Positions 1 through 8,223 of a DNA stretch of 29,000 nt are shown here, piece after piece. Numbering within the stretch: position 1 is the stretch's first letter; every line of letters starts with the position of its first letter. The translations under genes and the position numbers were made by a program. Source of the DNA: an uncultured Spirochaetales bacterium. GTDB taxonomy: Bacteria; Spirochaetota; Spirochaetia; Sphaerochaetales; Sphaerochaetaceae. Below the pieces are notes generated by a model that did not search any database, was not told the DNA's origin, and saw only the letters and a program-made list of their open reading frames with translations. The stretch spans positions 1 through 29,000 of the forward strand of contig CAKQTE010000001.1 of the NCBI GenBank assembly GCA_934276485.1, written 5' to 3'.

Positions 1-150
1 AGTATAAATTGGATTATTTCTTTATATTTAAAGAAATTATTTGATTTATGTTCCGGATTTTGAAGTAATTTGGATCAATTAAAAACCATAGAGGAAGATT
101 TTAGACGCTATGCGACTGAATAGTTACGAACTGTTATGCTTTATCTTCAA
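1..150. other. AT-rich intergenic stretch at the left edge
   Basis: No gene is visible here. The stretch is downstream of the HD-domain gene, which is read leftwards and stops at 151. It contains an AT-only inverted repeat, ATTTCTTT (16-23) with AAAGAAAT (30-37) and a 6-base loop. This could be a weak terminator stem but lacks GC pairs. A short open frame on the plus strand across this stretch is antisense to the HD gene and is not believed. Confidence 0.4.
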
Positions 151-711
151 TTACTCTTCTGGCCAAAGACCAAGCTCTGGAGCAATTCTTGTGATACCAT
201 CAATTGTTGTTTGGATCAATGTTGGAATATCGATATCAAGCATCTTTGCTCCTTCCTCGATAATTGAGCGATTGACACCTGCTGCAAAGCCCTTGCTTGA
301 CCACTTTTTCTTTACAGATTTAACTGTCATACCCTTCATTTTCTCAGGACGCATTAAAGCTGTTGCGTTCACAAGTCCACAAAGCTCATCGATTGCAAAG
401 AGAACCCTTTCCATTGTCTTTTCTGGCTTTATGCTTGTGCAGATTCCATAGCCATGGCTACAGACTGCATGGATAAACTCCTCATCTGCACCAATTTCCT
501 TCAATAGCTCTGGTGCTTTCTTGCAATGTTCTTCTGGGAACATCTCCCAGTCGATATCATGCAGGAGTCCTACAAGGCCCCAATATTCAATGTCTTCACC
601 TTCTTTGAGTGCAAATTCCCTCATCACTGCTTCAACTTCAAGAGCGTGATGCCATAGGCTTTCTGATTTGTTGTATTTATGCCACAAATTCACGGCGTCA
701 TTTCTATTCAT
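151..711 (-). CDS. HD-domain hydrolase (COG2316-like)
   Basis: A 186-residue soluble protein with a metal-dependent phosphohydrolase signature: His21/His22, the paired His51-Asp52 in GLLHDID, further histidines at 81 and 86, and Asp108 in AIDELCG. This order (H...HD...H...D) is that of a single-domain HD hydrolase, and the length fits the small predicted hydrolases of COG2316. The substrate cannot be read from sequence; nucleotides or phosphate esters are the usual range of the superfamily. The start is fixed by an ATGA overlap with the recG stop (4 bases), so it is translationally coupled and is the last gene of the operon that begins at 10226. No terminator with a clear T-tract follows. Confidence 0.85.
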   Translation of the reverse strand: MNRNDAVNLWHKYNKSESLWHHALEVEAVMREFALKEGEDIEYWGLVGLLHDIDWEMFPEEHCKKAPELLKEIGADEEFIHAVCSHGYGICTSIKPEKTMERVLFAIDELCGLVNATALMRPEKMKGMTVKSVKKKWSSKGFAAGVNRSIIEEGAKMLDIDIPTLIQTTIDGITRIAPELGLWPEE

Positions 712-2723
712 AGATAATTATTCCTTAGATTTTCTCTCAAGATTGCATTTTCTGCTTTCAGTAGTCCTCTATCTTCAATTAGGATTCTCTCTGCTTCGGT
801 CTTTGCTTTCTCAACAATGGTCAAATCACCAGTAAGGGATGCAAAGTGCATAGTCAAGAATCCTGATTGTTCCTTTCCAACAAAGTCTCCAGGACCTCTT
901 ATAGCGAGATCCTTTTCTGCTATGATAAATCCATCTGTGGTGTCGCGCATGACCTTAAGTCTTTCCTTTCCATCTTCAGAAATCCTTTTAGGGTCACAAA
1001 CCAGGAAACAATATGAAGGAAGGGAAGATCTTCCGACTCTTCCTCTTAGCTGATGGAGAGCCGCAAGTCCAAATCTATCTGCATGTTCAATTACCATACA
1101 TGTGGCTTCCGGTATATCGATACCAACTTCAACTACAGATGTTGATACTAGGTATTGAAGTTTCTTTTCCCTGAAAGAAGTCAGGATTTCAATCTTTTCT
1201 TCCTCTTCAAGCTTTGAGTGGATCAACCTAGATGGAACATTTGGGTATATTGATTGAAGCTTTTCGAACATCGTTGTAACGTCTTTCAAGTCAGAAGAGC
1301 CTTCGTCGTCGATTCTAGGATAGACAAAATATGCTTGGTGACCACGCTGGAATTCAACAGCAATTGCCTTGAACATCTCGCTTCTGTTTTGTTCGCTAAC
1401 AATATGTGTCTTTATAGGAATTCTTCCTAGAGGTAGTGTTTTGATAGTTGAGATATCTAGATCAGAAAAGATAGTCAATCCTAGTGTTCTAGGAATTGGT
1501 GTTGCTGTCATCGATAGAACATTAGGCTCATGTCCTTTGTGTCTAAGAGCCTCTCTTTGGTTTACTCCGAATCTATGTTGTTCGTCGATGATTACGTACT
1601 CGAGATTCTTGAAACTAACATCAGAAGAGAATAGGGCATGAGTGCCTATAACTAGATCGATCTCTCCTTTCTTTAGTGAATCAAGAAGTAGTCCTCTTCC
1701 TTTTCCTTTCACGTCTCCTGTCAAAAATGCAATTCGCACACCTAGTGGAGAAAGTAGCTCGGCAGCTTTCTCTGCATGCTGACGCGCAAGAAGCTCTGTG
1801 GGTGCCATGAATGCAACTTGTCCGGACTTTGCAATTATATGAAGGCTCGAGAGCCATGCAATGAGAGTCTTTCCCGCGCCTACGTCTCCCTGTAAAAGTC
1901 TATTCATAGGCTCTGGAGCATCCAGGTCAGCTCTAATTTCCTCTATGGATTTGATCTGATCTTCTGTTAGAGAAAAAGGAAGAGAGGAGAGAAAGTCCTT
2001 CTCTAGTTTTGAGGGAAGACTTTTCTTAGGCTTTCCAATCTTTGGCTTTGTTCTTAGCATTCGCATCTCCATCAAGAAAAGCTCTGTGAATGCTAGAGAA
2101 TAGCGTGACTTAGCAAGGAGTGCATCGCTAGTAGGAAAATGCAAATTGTCCAGTGCCTCTTTATAGTGCATTAGATCGTTTCTTTCATATATCGAGTATG
2201 GAAGGGGATCTGGAAGAGACAAGACGCTTAGAGCATAAGAGACGATATTCCGTACTGTTTTCTGTGTAAGAGAGCCTGCAAGGGGGTAGATAGGAAGGAT
2301 CTTTCCAAGTCCTACTTCTTCTCGAGTTCTCTTTATTTCAAATGATGCTGTCTGATATTGATATCTATTTCGTTGAACAGTTGCTGTAATGTACCACTCT
2401 GTGCCAAGTTTTAGCATCTTCTCAAGAAAGTCCCTGTTAAAGCACAGGATATCCAACGTATCGCCATTGTCATCTTCTCCAGTGACTTTGACAACGCGTC
2501 CTTTTTTGCCAGCAAAAGAAGAGTGTGCAATGATTGTGATCTTGCAGGTTATCGTTGGATTGTCTATTGAAGTATCTCTCAATAGACGCTCGAATCGTCT
2601 ATCTTCATAGGCTCTAGGAGAAAGAAGAGGTGCATCCTCAAGAGAAAATAGGCCAATTTTCTTGGCCTCTTCTGCAAGTACCTTTCCAACTCCTGGAACA
2701 TCTGTGAGCCTATGTGTTTTCAT
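708..2723 (-). CDS. recG: ATP-dependent DNA helicase RecG
   Basis: 671 residues, close to the family's usual length. It is the branched-DNA helicase that remodels stalled forks and Holliday junctions. In order: an N-terminal wedge/OB domain (roughly 50-150), Walker A GDVGAGKT near residue 280, DEQH box (VIIDEQHRFG) near 381, the TATPIPRTL motif soon after, and a helicase C domain with HQLRGRVGRS and the RecG-typical TTDGFIIAEKDLAIRGPGD region. All key residues are present. The ATG lies three bases after the stop of the yggT-like gene upstream with no Shine-Dalgarno, so translation probably depends on coupling; the 3' end overlaps the HD gene by four bases. Confidence 0.97.
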   Translation of the reverse strand: MKTHRLTDVPGVGKVLAEEAKKIGLFSLEDAPLLSPRAYEDRRFERLLRDTSIDNPTITCKITIIAHSSFAGKKGRVVKVTGEDDNGDTLDILCFNRDFLEKMLKLGTEWYITATVQRNRYQYQTASFEIKRTREEVGLGKILPIYPLAGSLTQKTVRNIVSYALSVLSLPDPLPYSIYERNDLMHYKEALDNLHFPTSDALLAKSRYSLAFTELFLMEMRMLRTKPKIGKPKKSLPSKLEKDFLSSLPFSLTEDQIKSIEEIRADLDAPEPMNRLLQGDVGAGKTLIAWLSSLHIIAKSGQVAFMAPTELLARQHAEKAAELLSPLGVRIAFLTGDVKGKGRGLLLDSLKKGEIDLVIGTHALFSSDVSFKNLEYVIIDEQHRFGVNQREALRHKGHEPNVLSMTATPIPRTLGLTIFSDLDISTIKTLPLGRIPIKTHIVSEQNRSEMFKAIAVEFQRGHQAYFVYPRIDDEGSSDLKDVTTMFEKLQSIYPNVPSRLIHSKLEEEEKIEILTSFREKKLQYLVSTSVVEVGIDIPEATCMVIEHADRFGLAALHQLRGRVGRSSLPSYCFLVCDPKRISEDGKERLKVMRDTTDGFIIAEKDLAIRGPGDFVGKEQSGFLTMHFASLTGDLTIVEKAKTEAERILIEDRGLLKAENAILRENLRNNYL

Positions 2724-2726
2724 ATG

Positions 2727-3326
2727 CTAGAATGGAAGCTTTATAGCTTGGATAGCTAAGTAGTTACATAGATATTGAAGAACGAAATACAACACGATTA
2801 CCAATACCAGACTCAATACGTTTATTGTTGTTTCCTTGACTCTGCTTCTTGGACCAAAGAGACTTCTGACAAAGTCCGTTATAGGAGTTGCTGCCATAGC
2901 CATTCTGTTTGCCATATTTGAAAACATCATATTGGATGAAAAAGAGCCAATTGTCTTAAATAGAAGCATAATGCCAGCAAGAAACAGAAACAACGATATT
3001 CCATAACTCCAGAATGCCCTTATGAACAACGATAGGATATAGCCAAGGGTTAAAACGCCAGTTTGGCCAAAGAATGAAAGGATTGCTTTGACAACCTCCA
3101 ACAGTCCGATAGCAATGATAGGAGAGAAGTCCAGCATCCCAAGTTGTGCTTTCTTAGACCTAAATAATCCTAGATATGGATCTACAACCTTTCCGATATA
3201 GTATATAAAGCCATATGGTTTAGGGTATGGCATAAACCAAGATACCATGATCCTAATCCAGATCAAGAAAGAATATACTGTCAGTGTTCTTGCTAATATA
3301 AGTGATAAAAGCATTAATATTTTCAT
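2727..3326 (-). CDS. YggT family membrane protein, two repeats
   Basis: About 199 residues with several hydrophobic helices. Two YggT units are visible. The first has RIMVSWFMPYP followed by DPYLGLFR and DFSPI; the second, near the C-terminus, has TPITDFVRSLFG followed by a long hydrophobic helix. YggT proteins are small inner-membrane proteins of poorly known role (osmotic or division related in some bacteria). A GTG at 3338 would add four residues but lies one base from the only GGAG motif. The ATG at 3326, 13 bases after that motif, is preferred with some doubt. It sits between dnaE (15-27 bases upstream) and recG (3 bases downstream) in the same operon. Confidence 0.82.
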   Translation of the reverse strand: MKILMLLSLILARTLTVYSFLIWIRIMVSWFMPYPKPYGFIYYIGKVVDPYLGLFRSKKAQLGMLDFSPIIAIGLLEVVKAILSFFGQTGVLTLGYILSLFIRAFWSYGISLFLFLAGIMLLFKTIGSFSSNMMFSNMANRMAMAATPITDFVRSLFGPRSRVKETTINVLSLVLVIVLYFVLQYLCNYLAIQAIKLPF

Positions 3327-3353
3327 AAAATAAATCACACTCCAATATATAAG

Positions 3354-6300
3354 TTAACTAACCCAGGCTTTATCGACTATATCCAAAGAGTTTATTTGTG
3401 CAAGCATACCTCTTGAGTACGAGACGAAATAGGTAGGTGCAGGGATTAGCTCCTCACCAGGGCATCCATCGATCGATAGCACGATACGAGTCTCTCCTGC
3501 GTTCTCTGCTAGTAAGTTAAGAAGAGTCGACAGCGCATCACGAGAGATCTTGGTATTTGCCTTCAGCTTTATATGTACTTCCTGTACAGCCTCAGGCTTT
3601 AGCTCTGTAGGAGATACGATTTTATCGAGCACGAATGAAATCTTGTCATCACGCTTTTTGAAACTACCGATAAAGCCATAGATTCCATCTACCTCTGTCT
3701 TATCTTGTAGCTCTTCATATGCACGAGGGAAAGCAACTGCATCCAAGTCTCCTTCTCGAGTCTGGATCGTGTATATTCCCATCTTTGTCTTCTTTTCCTT
3801 TGTAACTACTGTTCTTTGACTAAGAACCATAGCAACTATTTGTGTCGGACGATCAAAGATGATGGTTTCCATATCATCAAGCTTCTCTCTAACACACTCC
3901 TGAATGATATCTGAATAGACATCCAAAGGGTGGCCGGAGATAAAGAATCCTAGCATCTCTTTTTCCATTCTTAGTCTTTCAGTAAGAGGAAGAGGATCAG
4001 CTTCTTTCATCTCAAATCCTGCAAGCATTGTGTCTTCTTCGCCTCCGAAGAGAGACATCTGACCAAATGCAGAATTGGCCTTGTTTGCTTTGTCGAATTT
4101 CAAAGCATCATCAAGGTTCGCAAGAAGAGTTGCTCTATCTGTTCCTAGCTCGTCGAAAGCACCAGCTTTTATCAACGATTCAAGCAGTCTTGTATTTAGG
4201 GTATTGTCACCCTGTCTATCCAAGAACTCCATGAAAGACTTATATGGACCATTTTTCTCTCTTTCCTCGATTATTATGTCTACAACACCCGCGCCAACGT
4301 TCTTGATTCCAGCAAGACCATATATGATGTCTCCCTTATCTACATTGAACTGGCTAGTGGATCTGTTGATTGAAGGAGGGACTATCTTCAAGCCATACCT
4401 TGGAGCAAGGTTAAGGTATTCCTTGAACTTGTCAGGGTTGCCCATTTCATTTGTGAGGTTTGCAGCCAAGAACTCTGCTCTATAGTTAGCTTTGAGGTAT
4501 GCTGTCTGGTATGCAACAACAGAGTAGGCAACAGCATGGGACTTGTTGAATCCATAGCCTGCAAATGGCTCTAGAATATGGAATATTTTCTCTGCATGTT
4601 CCTCTGTGTGTCCATTCTTGACAGCTCCAGCCTTGAATTTGACAAGCTCTTTCGCGAGTGCTTCAACCTTTTTCTTACCCATGATACGTCTTAGGATGTC
4701 AGCTTCTCCAAGCGTGTATCCTGCGATGATCTGAGCTACTTTCATAACCTGCTCTTGGTATACGATAACGCCATATGTAGGCTTTAGTAATTCCTCGAGG
4801 GATGGGTCTGGGTATTGAATAGGTTCACGACCCCATTTTGCATTGATGTATTGAGGAATGAACTGCATAGGACCAGGTCTATAGAGAGCGTTCAACGCAA
4901 CAAGCTCTTCGATGTTGCTAGGCTGTGCCTGCTTTAGAATGTCCTGCATACCTGCAGATTCGAACTGGAATACAAGAGCAGAGTCTCCTTCGCATAGCAT
5001 CTTGAAGGTCTTTTCATCGGTGTCCGAGATCTTTGAAATATCAAAAGTTGGTTCTTTCTTGTGAATAAGCTCTACTGTATGCTTGATCAGCGTTAGTGTC
5101 TTTAAACCCAAGAAGTCCATCTTTACAAGTCCACACTCTTCGATCTGAAGCATTGTGTATTGGCTTGCAAGAGCCCCTGTCTTAGGATCTGCACATAGAG
5201 GTACATAGTGATCTAGAGGCTCTCGTCCAATTACAACTCCCGCTGCGTGCAAGGATGAGTGCCTTGATAGTCCTTCTAGTTTTATTGCTGTGTCGAAAAG
5301 CTCTTCATAGACGCCACCTCTGTCTCTTACAGCCTGTAGCTTAGGCTCGTAAGCAAGAGCATCAGGAAGGTGCCATTTCTTGATTCCGGGGATTTCCTCT
5401 GGAACAAGAGCACAGATCTTGTTTGATTCCTCAAAAGGAATATCCAGAACTCTAGCAACGTCCTTGATTACAGCTTTTGGCTTTAGTGTTCCAAATGTAG
5501 TGATCTGTCCTACAGAATCGTGGCCATAGTGCTCGGTTACGTAGTTGATTACCTTTTCACGTCCTTCGAAGCAGAAGTCAATATCGAAATCCGGTAGTGA
5601 TACTCTTTCTGGATTCAGGAATCTCTCAAAAAGGAGATTGTACTTGATTGGATCAACGTCTGTGATTGTTGTTGAGTATGCAACAAGGGAACCTGCTCCG
5701 GATCCTCTTCCAGGTCCTACTGGAACATCATGGGTCTTTGCCCAGTGGATGTAGTCACGAACGATTAAAAAGTATGCAGGGAAGTCCATCTTGATGATGA
5801 TATCGAGCTCGTACTGTAGTCTCTTCTTTAGAGCTTCCATCTCTTCTTCTGTTGCATCTGGGTATCTATCTGCGAGTCCATCGTAAGCAAGTGCTGTTAG
5901 GTATTCAGCATCTGTTTTGTATGGTTCCGGGATAGTACATTTAGGAAGAACAGGACCTGGAAACTCGATTGTAAGCTGACAGCGCTCTGCAATCCTTGTT
6001 GTATTTTCAATAGCCTCAGGGCACCATGAAAATAGCTCTTCCATCTCTTCTGGAGTTCTGAAATAGAATTCTCCTTCCTTGTATCTTAGTCTATCTTTGT
6101 CTGCTTTTTTTCTGCCTGTTCCAATACAAAGAAGGGTGTCATGGGCATTCCAGTCATCTTTCTCGATGTAGTGAATATCATTTGTACATACAAGAGGTAT
6201 GTCTAGCTCATGAGCAATCTTTACAAGCTCTGCATTGGATTTTTTCTCTTCTGCAAGTCCATGGTCCTGGATCTCCAGATAGAATCTATCGCCAAAGACA

Positions 6301-6821
6301 TCCTTGTACCAAGCTGCAACTTCCTTTGCTTTTTCAACATTTGGAGCTCTTGAGGAACCTTCTTTCTTGGATCCAAGAATCATTCTTGGAATTTCACCAG
6401 CAATACATGCTGATAGACATATTAGATCTTCTGAATGTGTCTTTAGAACCTCTTTGTCGATTCTAGGTTTATAGTAATAGCCTTCCTTCCAACCAATGGA
6501 GTTTAGCTCCATCAGGTTATGATAGCCCTTGTCACTCATTGCTAGGAGAATGAGGTGGTAGTAGTTCTCTAGGTTAGGGTGGCTTGTTTTATCTCTTCTG
6601 TCTCCAGGTGCGATATATAGCTCACATCCAACGATTGGATTGATGCCATTTTCCTTGCATGCTTTGTAGAATGTGACAGCACCATACATATTTCCATGGT
6701 CTGTAAGAGCCAAGGATGTCATGTTGCATGCCTTGGCTTTTGCTATGTACTTTGGAATGGACGCAGCTCCATCCAAAAGCGAAAAGTCAGAGTGGTTGTG
6801 TAGATGAACAAAATTACTCAT
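3354..6821 (-). CDS. dnaE: DNA polymerase III alpha subunit
   Basis: 1155 residues, the normal length of the replicative alpha subunit DnaE1. The N-terminal PHP domain begins LHLHNHSDFSLLDG-like (His8, His10) and continues ALTDHGNMYGA. The polymerase core has GPGRGSGAGS near residue 375 and the catalytic aspartates in PDFDIDF near 411-415. Helix-hairpin-helix and beta-clamp regions follow, with a clamp-binding QMSLF near residue 920, then an OB fold (about 1000-1080). It is not the PolC type, since no internal 3'-5' exonuclease is present. It follows the FAD subunit gene by six bases, so it appears to be co-transcribed with the oxidoreductase-like trio. Confidence 0.98.
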   Translation of the reverse strand: MSNFVHLHNHSDFSLLDGAASIPKYIAKAKACNMTSLALTDHGNMYGAVTFYKACKENGINPIVGCELYIAPGDRRDKTSHPNLENYYHLILLAMSDKGYHNLMELNSIGWKEGYYYKPRIDKEVLKTHSEDLICLSACIAGEIPRMILGSKKEGSSRAPNVEKAKEVAAWYKDVFGDRFYLEIQDHGLAEEKKSNAELVKIAHELDIPLVCTNDIHYIEKDDWNAHDTLLCIGTGRKKADKDRLRYKEGEFYFRTPEEMEELFSWCPEAIENTTRIAERCQLTIEFPGPVLPKCTIPEPYKTDAEYLTALAYDGLADRYPDATEEEMEALKKRLQYELDIIIKMDFPAYFLIVRDYIHWAKTHDVPVGPGRGSGAGSLVAYSTTITDVDPIKYNLLFERFLNPERVSLPDFDIDFCFEGREKVINYVTEHYGHDSVGQITTFGTLKPKAVIKDVARVLDIPFEESNKICALVPEEIPGIKKWHLPDALAYEPKLQAVRDRGGVYEELFDTAIKLEGLSRHSSLHAAGVVIGREPLDHYVPLCADPKTGALASQYTMLQIEECGLVKMDFLGLKTLTLIKHTVELIHKKEPTFDISKISDTDEKTFKMLCEGDSALVFQFESAGMQDILKQAQPSNIEELVALNALYRPGPMQFIPQYINAKWGREPIQYPDPSLEELLKPTYGVIVYQEQVMKVAQIIAGYTLGEADILRRIMGKKKVEALAKELVKFKAGAVKNGHTEEHAEKIFHILEPFAGYGFNKSHAVAYSVVAYQTAYLKANYRAEFLAANLTNEMGNPDKFKEYLNLAPRYGLKIVPPSINRSTSQFNVDKGDIIYGLAGIKNVGAGVVDIIIEEREKNGPYKSFMEFLDRQGDNTLNTRLLESLIKAGAFDELGTDRATLLANLDDALKFDKANKANSAFGQMSLFGGEEDTMLAGFEMKEADPLPLTERLRMEKEMLGFFISGHPLDVYSDIIQECVREKLDDMETIIFDRPTQIVAMVLSQRTVVTKEKKTKMGIYTIQTREGDLDAVAFPRAYEELQDKTEVDGIYGFIGSFKKRDDKISFVLDKIVSPTELKPEAVQEVHIKLKANTKISRDALSTLLNLLAENAGETRIVLSIDGCPGEELIPAPTYFVSYSRGMLAQINSLDIVDKAWVS

Positions 6822-6827
6822 GAAAAA

Positions 6828-7760
6828 TTAAAGTCCCTTTCTAAATGAGCTCTGTTCTAGAGCCAAATCCTGTGAAATAGTCAAAGTCTTGTTATTCAAA
6901 TCATTTACGATATCTTCAAGGATTCCCTTGATGCGAGCTCTTTGCAAATCTGTAATAGATGAGAATGTTGCATCTATGAATGTAAATACAATTGTCTCTA
7001 GTGAGCTATATTCTTCATTGTCCAAAGGAAAACGCAGGGAAGAGAAGATAGTGTCTATATCCCTAGAATAACATATTCCCAACGATGGGCATGTGATAAC
7101 CAAGTGTGGATTTACCAGAATATCCTGATTCCAATCAGATGCAAATGCCACGACAACAGCATGTTTGGGTTCTTTCATCAAGGATCCTATTGTAAAGTAA
7201 CGCTGAATGTCTGGATTGTTTAATGCAACTCTTACTCTTGTTAGAAGGCTTCTTGGAGGAAGGGATATCTTTCCATTTTTATCCAATGCACGCGCAAGAG
7301 GAAGCCACCTAGAGTGCATACGCTTCTTCTTTGCATATCTGATTTCGATATTGGCTCCAAGTGCAATCAGTGTGCCAGGGATGCTTGTAACCAAGCCTTG
7401 TGTGCAGATGGCTCCCCCGATGGTTGCACGAGATGTGACCATTGAGCTTCCAATTTCGGTGATATTGTCTTCCAATAGGTGAGGTAGTCCACTTTTGTTG
7501 AAGTTGAGGATATTGTCCAATGAAACCATTGCACCATACTCAAGAAGTCTGTCATTTCTTTGAGTACGCTTTAACTCCTCCATATCACCTAGGTATATGA
7601 TGTCTTGATTGTTAACTCTTGAAGGATATGCATCCGGGCGAGTAAGAATGAATGAGCCTCCTGCCCAGATTATTGCATCTGGATGACTTTGGATTGCAGA
7701 AGCATACTCTGTCAGAGTCTTTACGTTATATATTGTGGGTGAGCTAAGACCTTCGTACAC
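6828..7760 (-). CDS. xanthine-dehydrogenase-like FAD-binding subunit
   Basis: 310 residues resembling the FAD_binding_5 (CO-dehydrogenase/XDH medium chain) family. The first FAD-contact loop is visible as IIWAGGSFIL (about 30-39). The second is TIGGAICTQGLV, where the family usually has TIGGNxC(N)ASP; TIGG and the cysteine are kept while the downstream residues differ. The C-terminal third corresponds to the CO_deh_flav_C region but is weakly conserved. The start is a GTG at 7760, with GGAGG at 7768-7772 seven bases away. It overlaps the 2Fe-2S gene by 17 bases. In standard enzymes this subunit carries electrons from the iron-sulphur clusters to NAD or another acceptor; whether this one does is uncertain. 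Confidence 0.85.
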   Translation of the reverse strand: MYEGLSSPTIYNVKTLTEYASAIQSHPDAIIWAGGSFILTRPDAYPSRVNNQDIIYLGDMEELKRTQRNDRLLEYGAMVSLDNILNFNKSGLPHLLEDNITEIGSSMVTSRATIGGAICTQGLVTSIPGTLIALGANIEIRYAKKKRMHSRWLPLARALDKNGKISLPPRSLLTRVRVALNNPDIQRYFTIGSLMKEPKHAVVVAFASDWNQDILVNPHLVITCPSLGICYSRDIDTIFSSLRFPLDNEEYSSLETIVFTFIDATFSSITDLQRARIKGILEDIVNDLNNKTLTISQDLALEQSSFRKGL

Positions 7761-8223
7761 GTCTCTTCCTCCTTAGTTCAACAGCTTTCGTGACAATGTC
7801 GATATTGTCATCTGAATCCAGACAAGAACAGTCCAGAACAGACATTTCCCTTATAATTACATCTGCTCTTGTCTCTCCTTGGGAAACAAGGGATTCTATC
7901 ATTATAGAGCGTGATGCATAGCAGTCTGAGCAAGGTGTTACACCTACCATCTCATATGCTCTCTCGATATCACGCATTTCTCTTGTTTTGGACAGAGAGT
8001 CGAATGTCGTTACCTCTTTACCCTGTAACTCAAAAGCTGGAACCATGCACGATAGTGTTGCTTTTCCATCGATCAGTACTGCACAGAGACCACACATATT
8101 GCCTTTGCAATGAACATTTACACTCTCTGAGTCCAGATTTTCATTCAAGATAAGTGACAATGGCTTATTTGAATTCAAGGAAAGAGTAAGCATCTTTCCG
8201 TCGATTGTAAATTCTATTCTCAT
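7744..8223 (-). CDS. xanthine-dehydrogenase-like 2Fe-2S subunit
   Basis: 159 residues. The N-terminal plant-ferredoxin domain has a perfect first-cluster motif, C39-x4-C44-x2-C47-x11-C59 (CKGNMCGLC ... C). The C-terminal helical domain has C98-x2-C101 and C132-x-C134, the second 2Fe-2S site. All eight ligands are present, but their surroundings are not canonical: the usual QCGxC(T/I)PG is PCSDCYAS, so the glutamine that touches the pterin in xanthine oxidase is a proline, and LCRCTGY is DCSCLDS. The ATG at 8223 is chosen because GGAGGT lies five bases upstream and the arrangement is TGATG with the large subunit's stop. A GTG three bases earlier is possible. Confidence 0.88.
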   Translation of the reverse strand: MRIEFTIDGKMLTLSLNSNKPLSLILNENLDSESVNVHCKGNMCGLCAVLIDGKATLSCMVPAFELQGKEVTTFDSLSKTREMRDIERAYEMVGVTPCSDCYASRSIMIESLVSQGETRADVIIREMSVLDCSCLDSDDNIDIVTKAVELRRKRRVRRS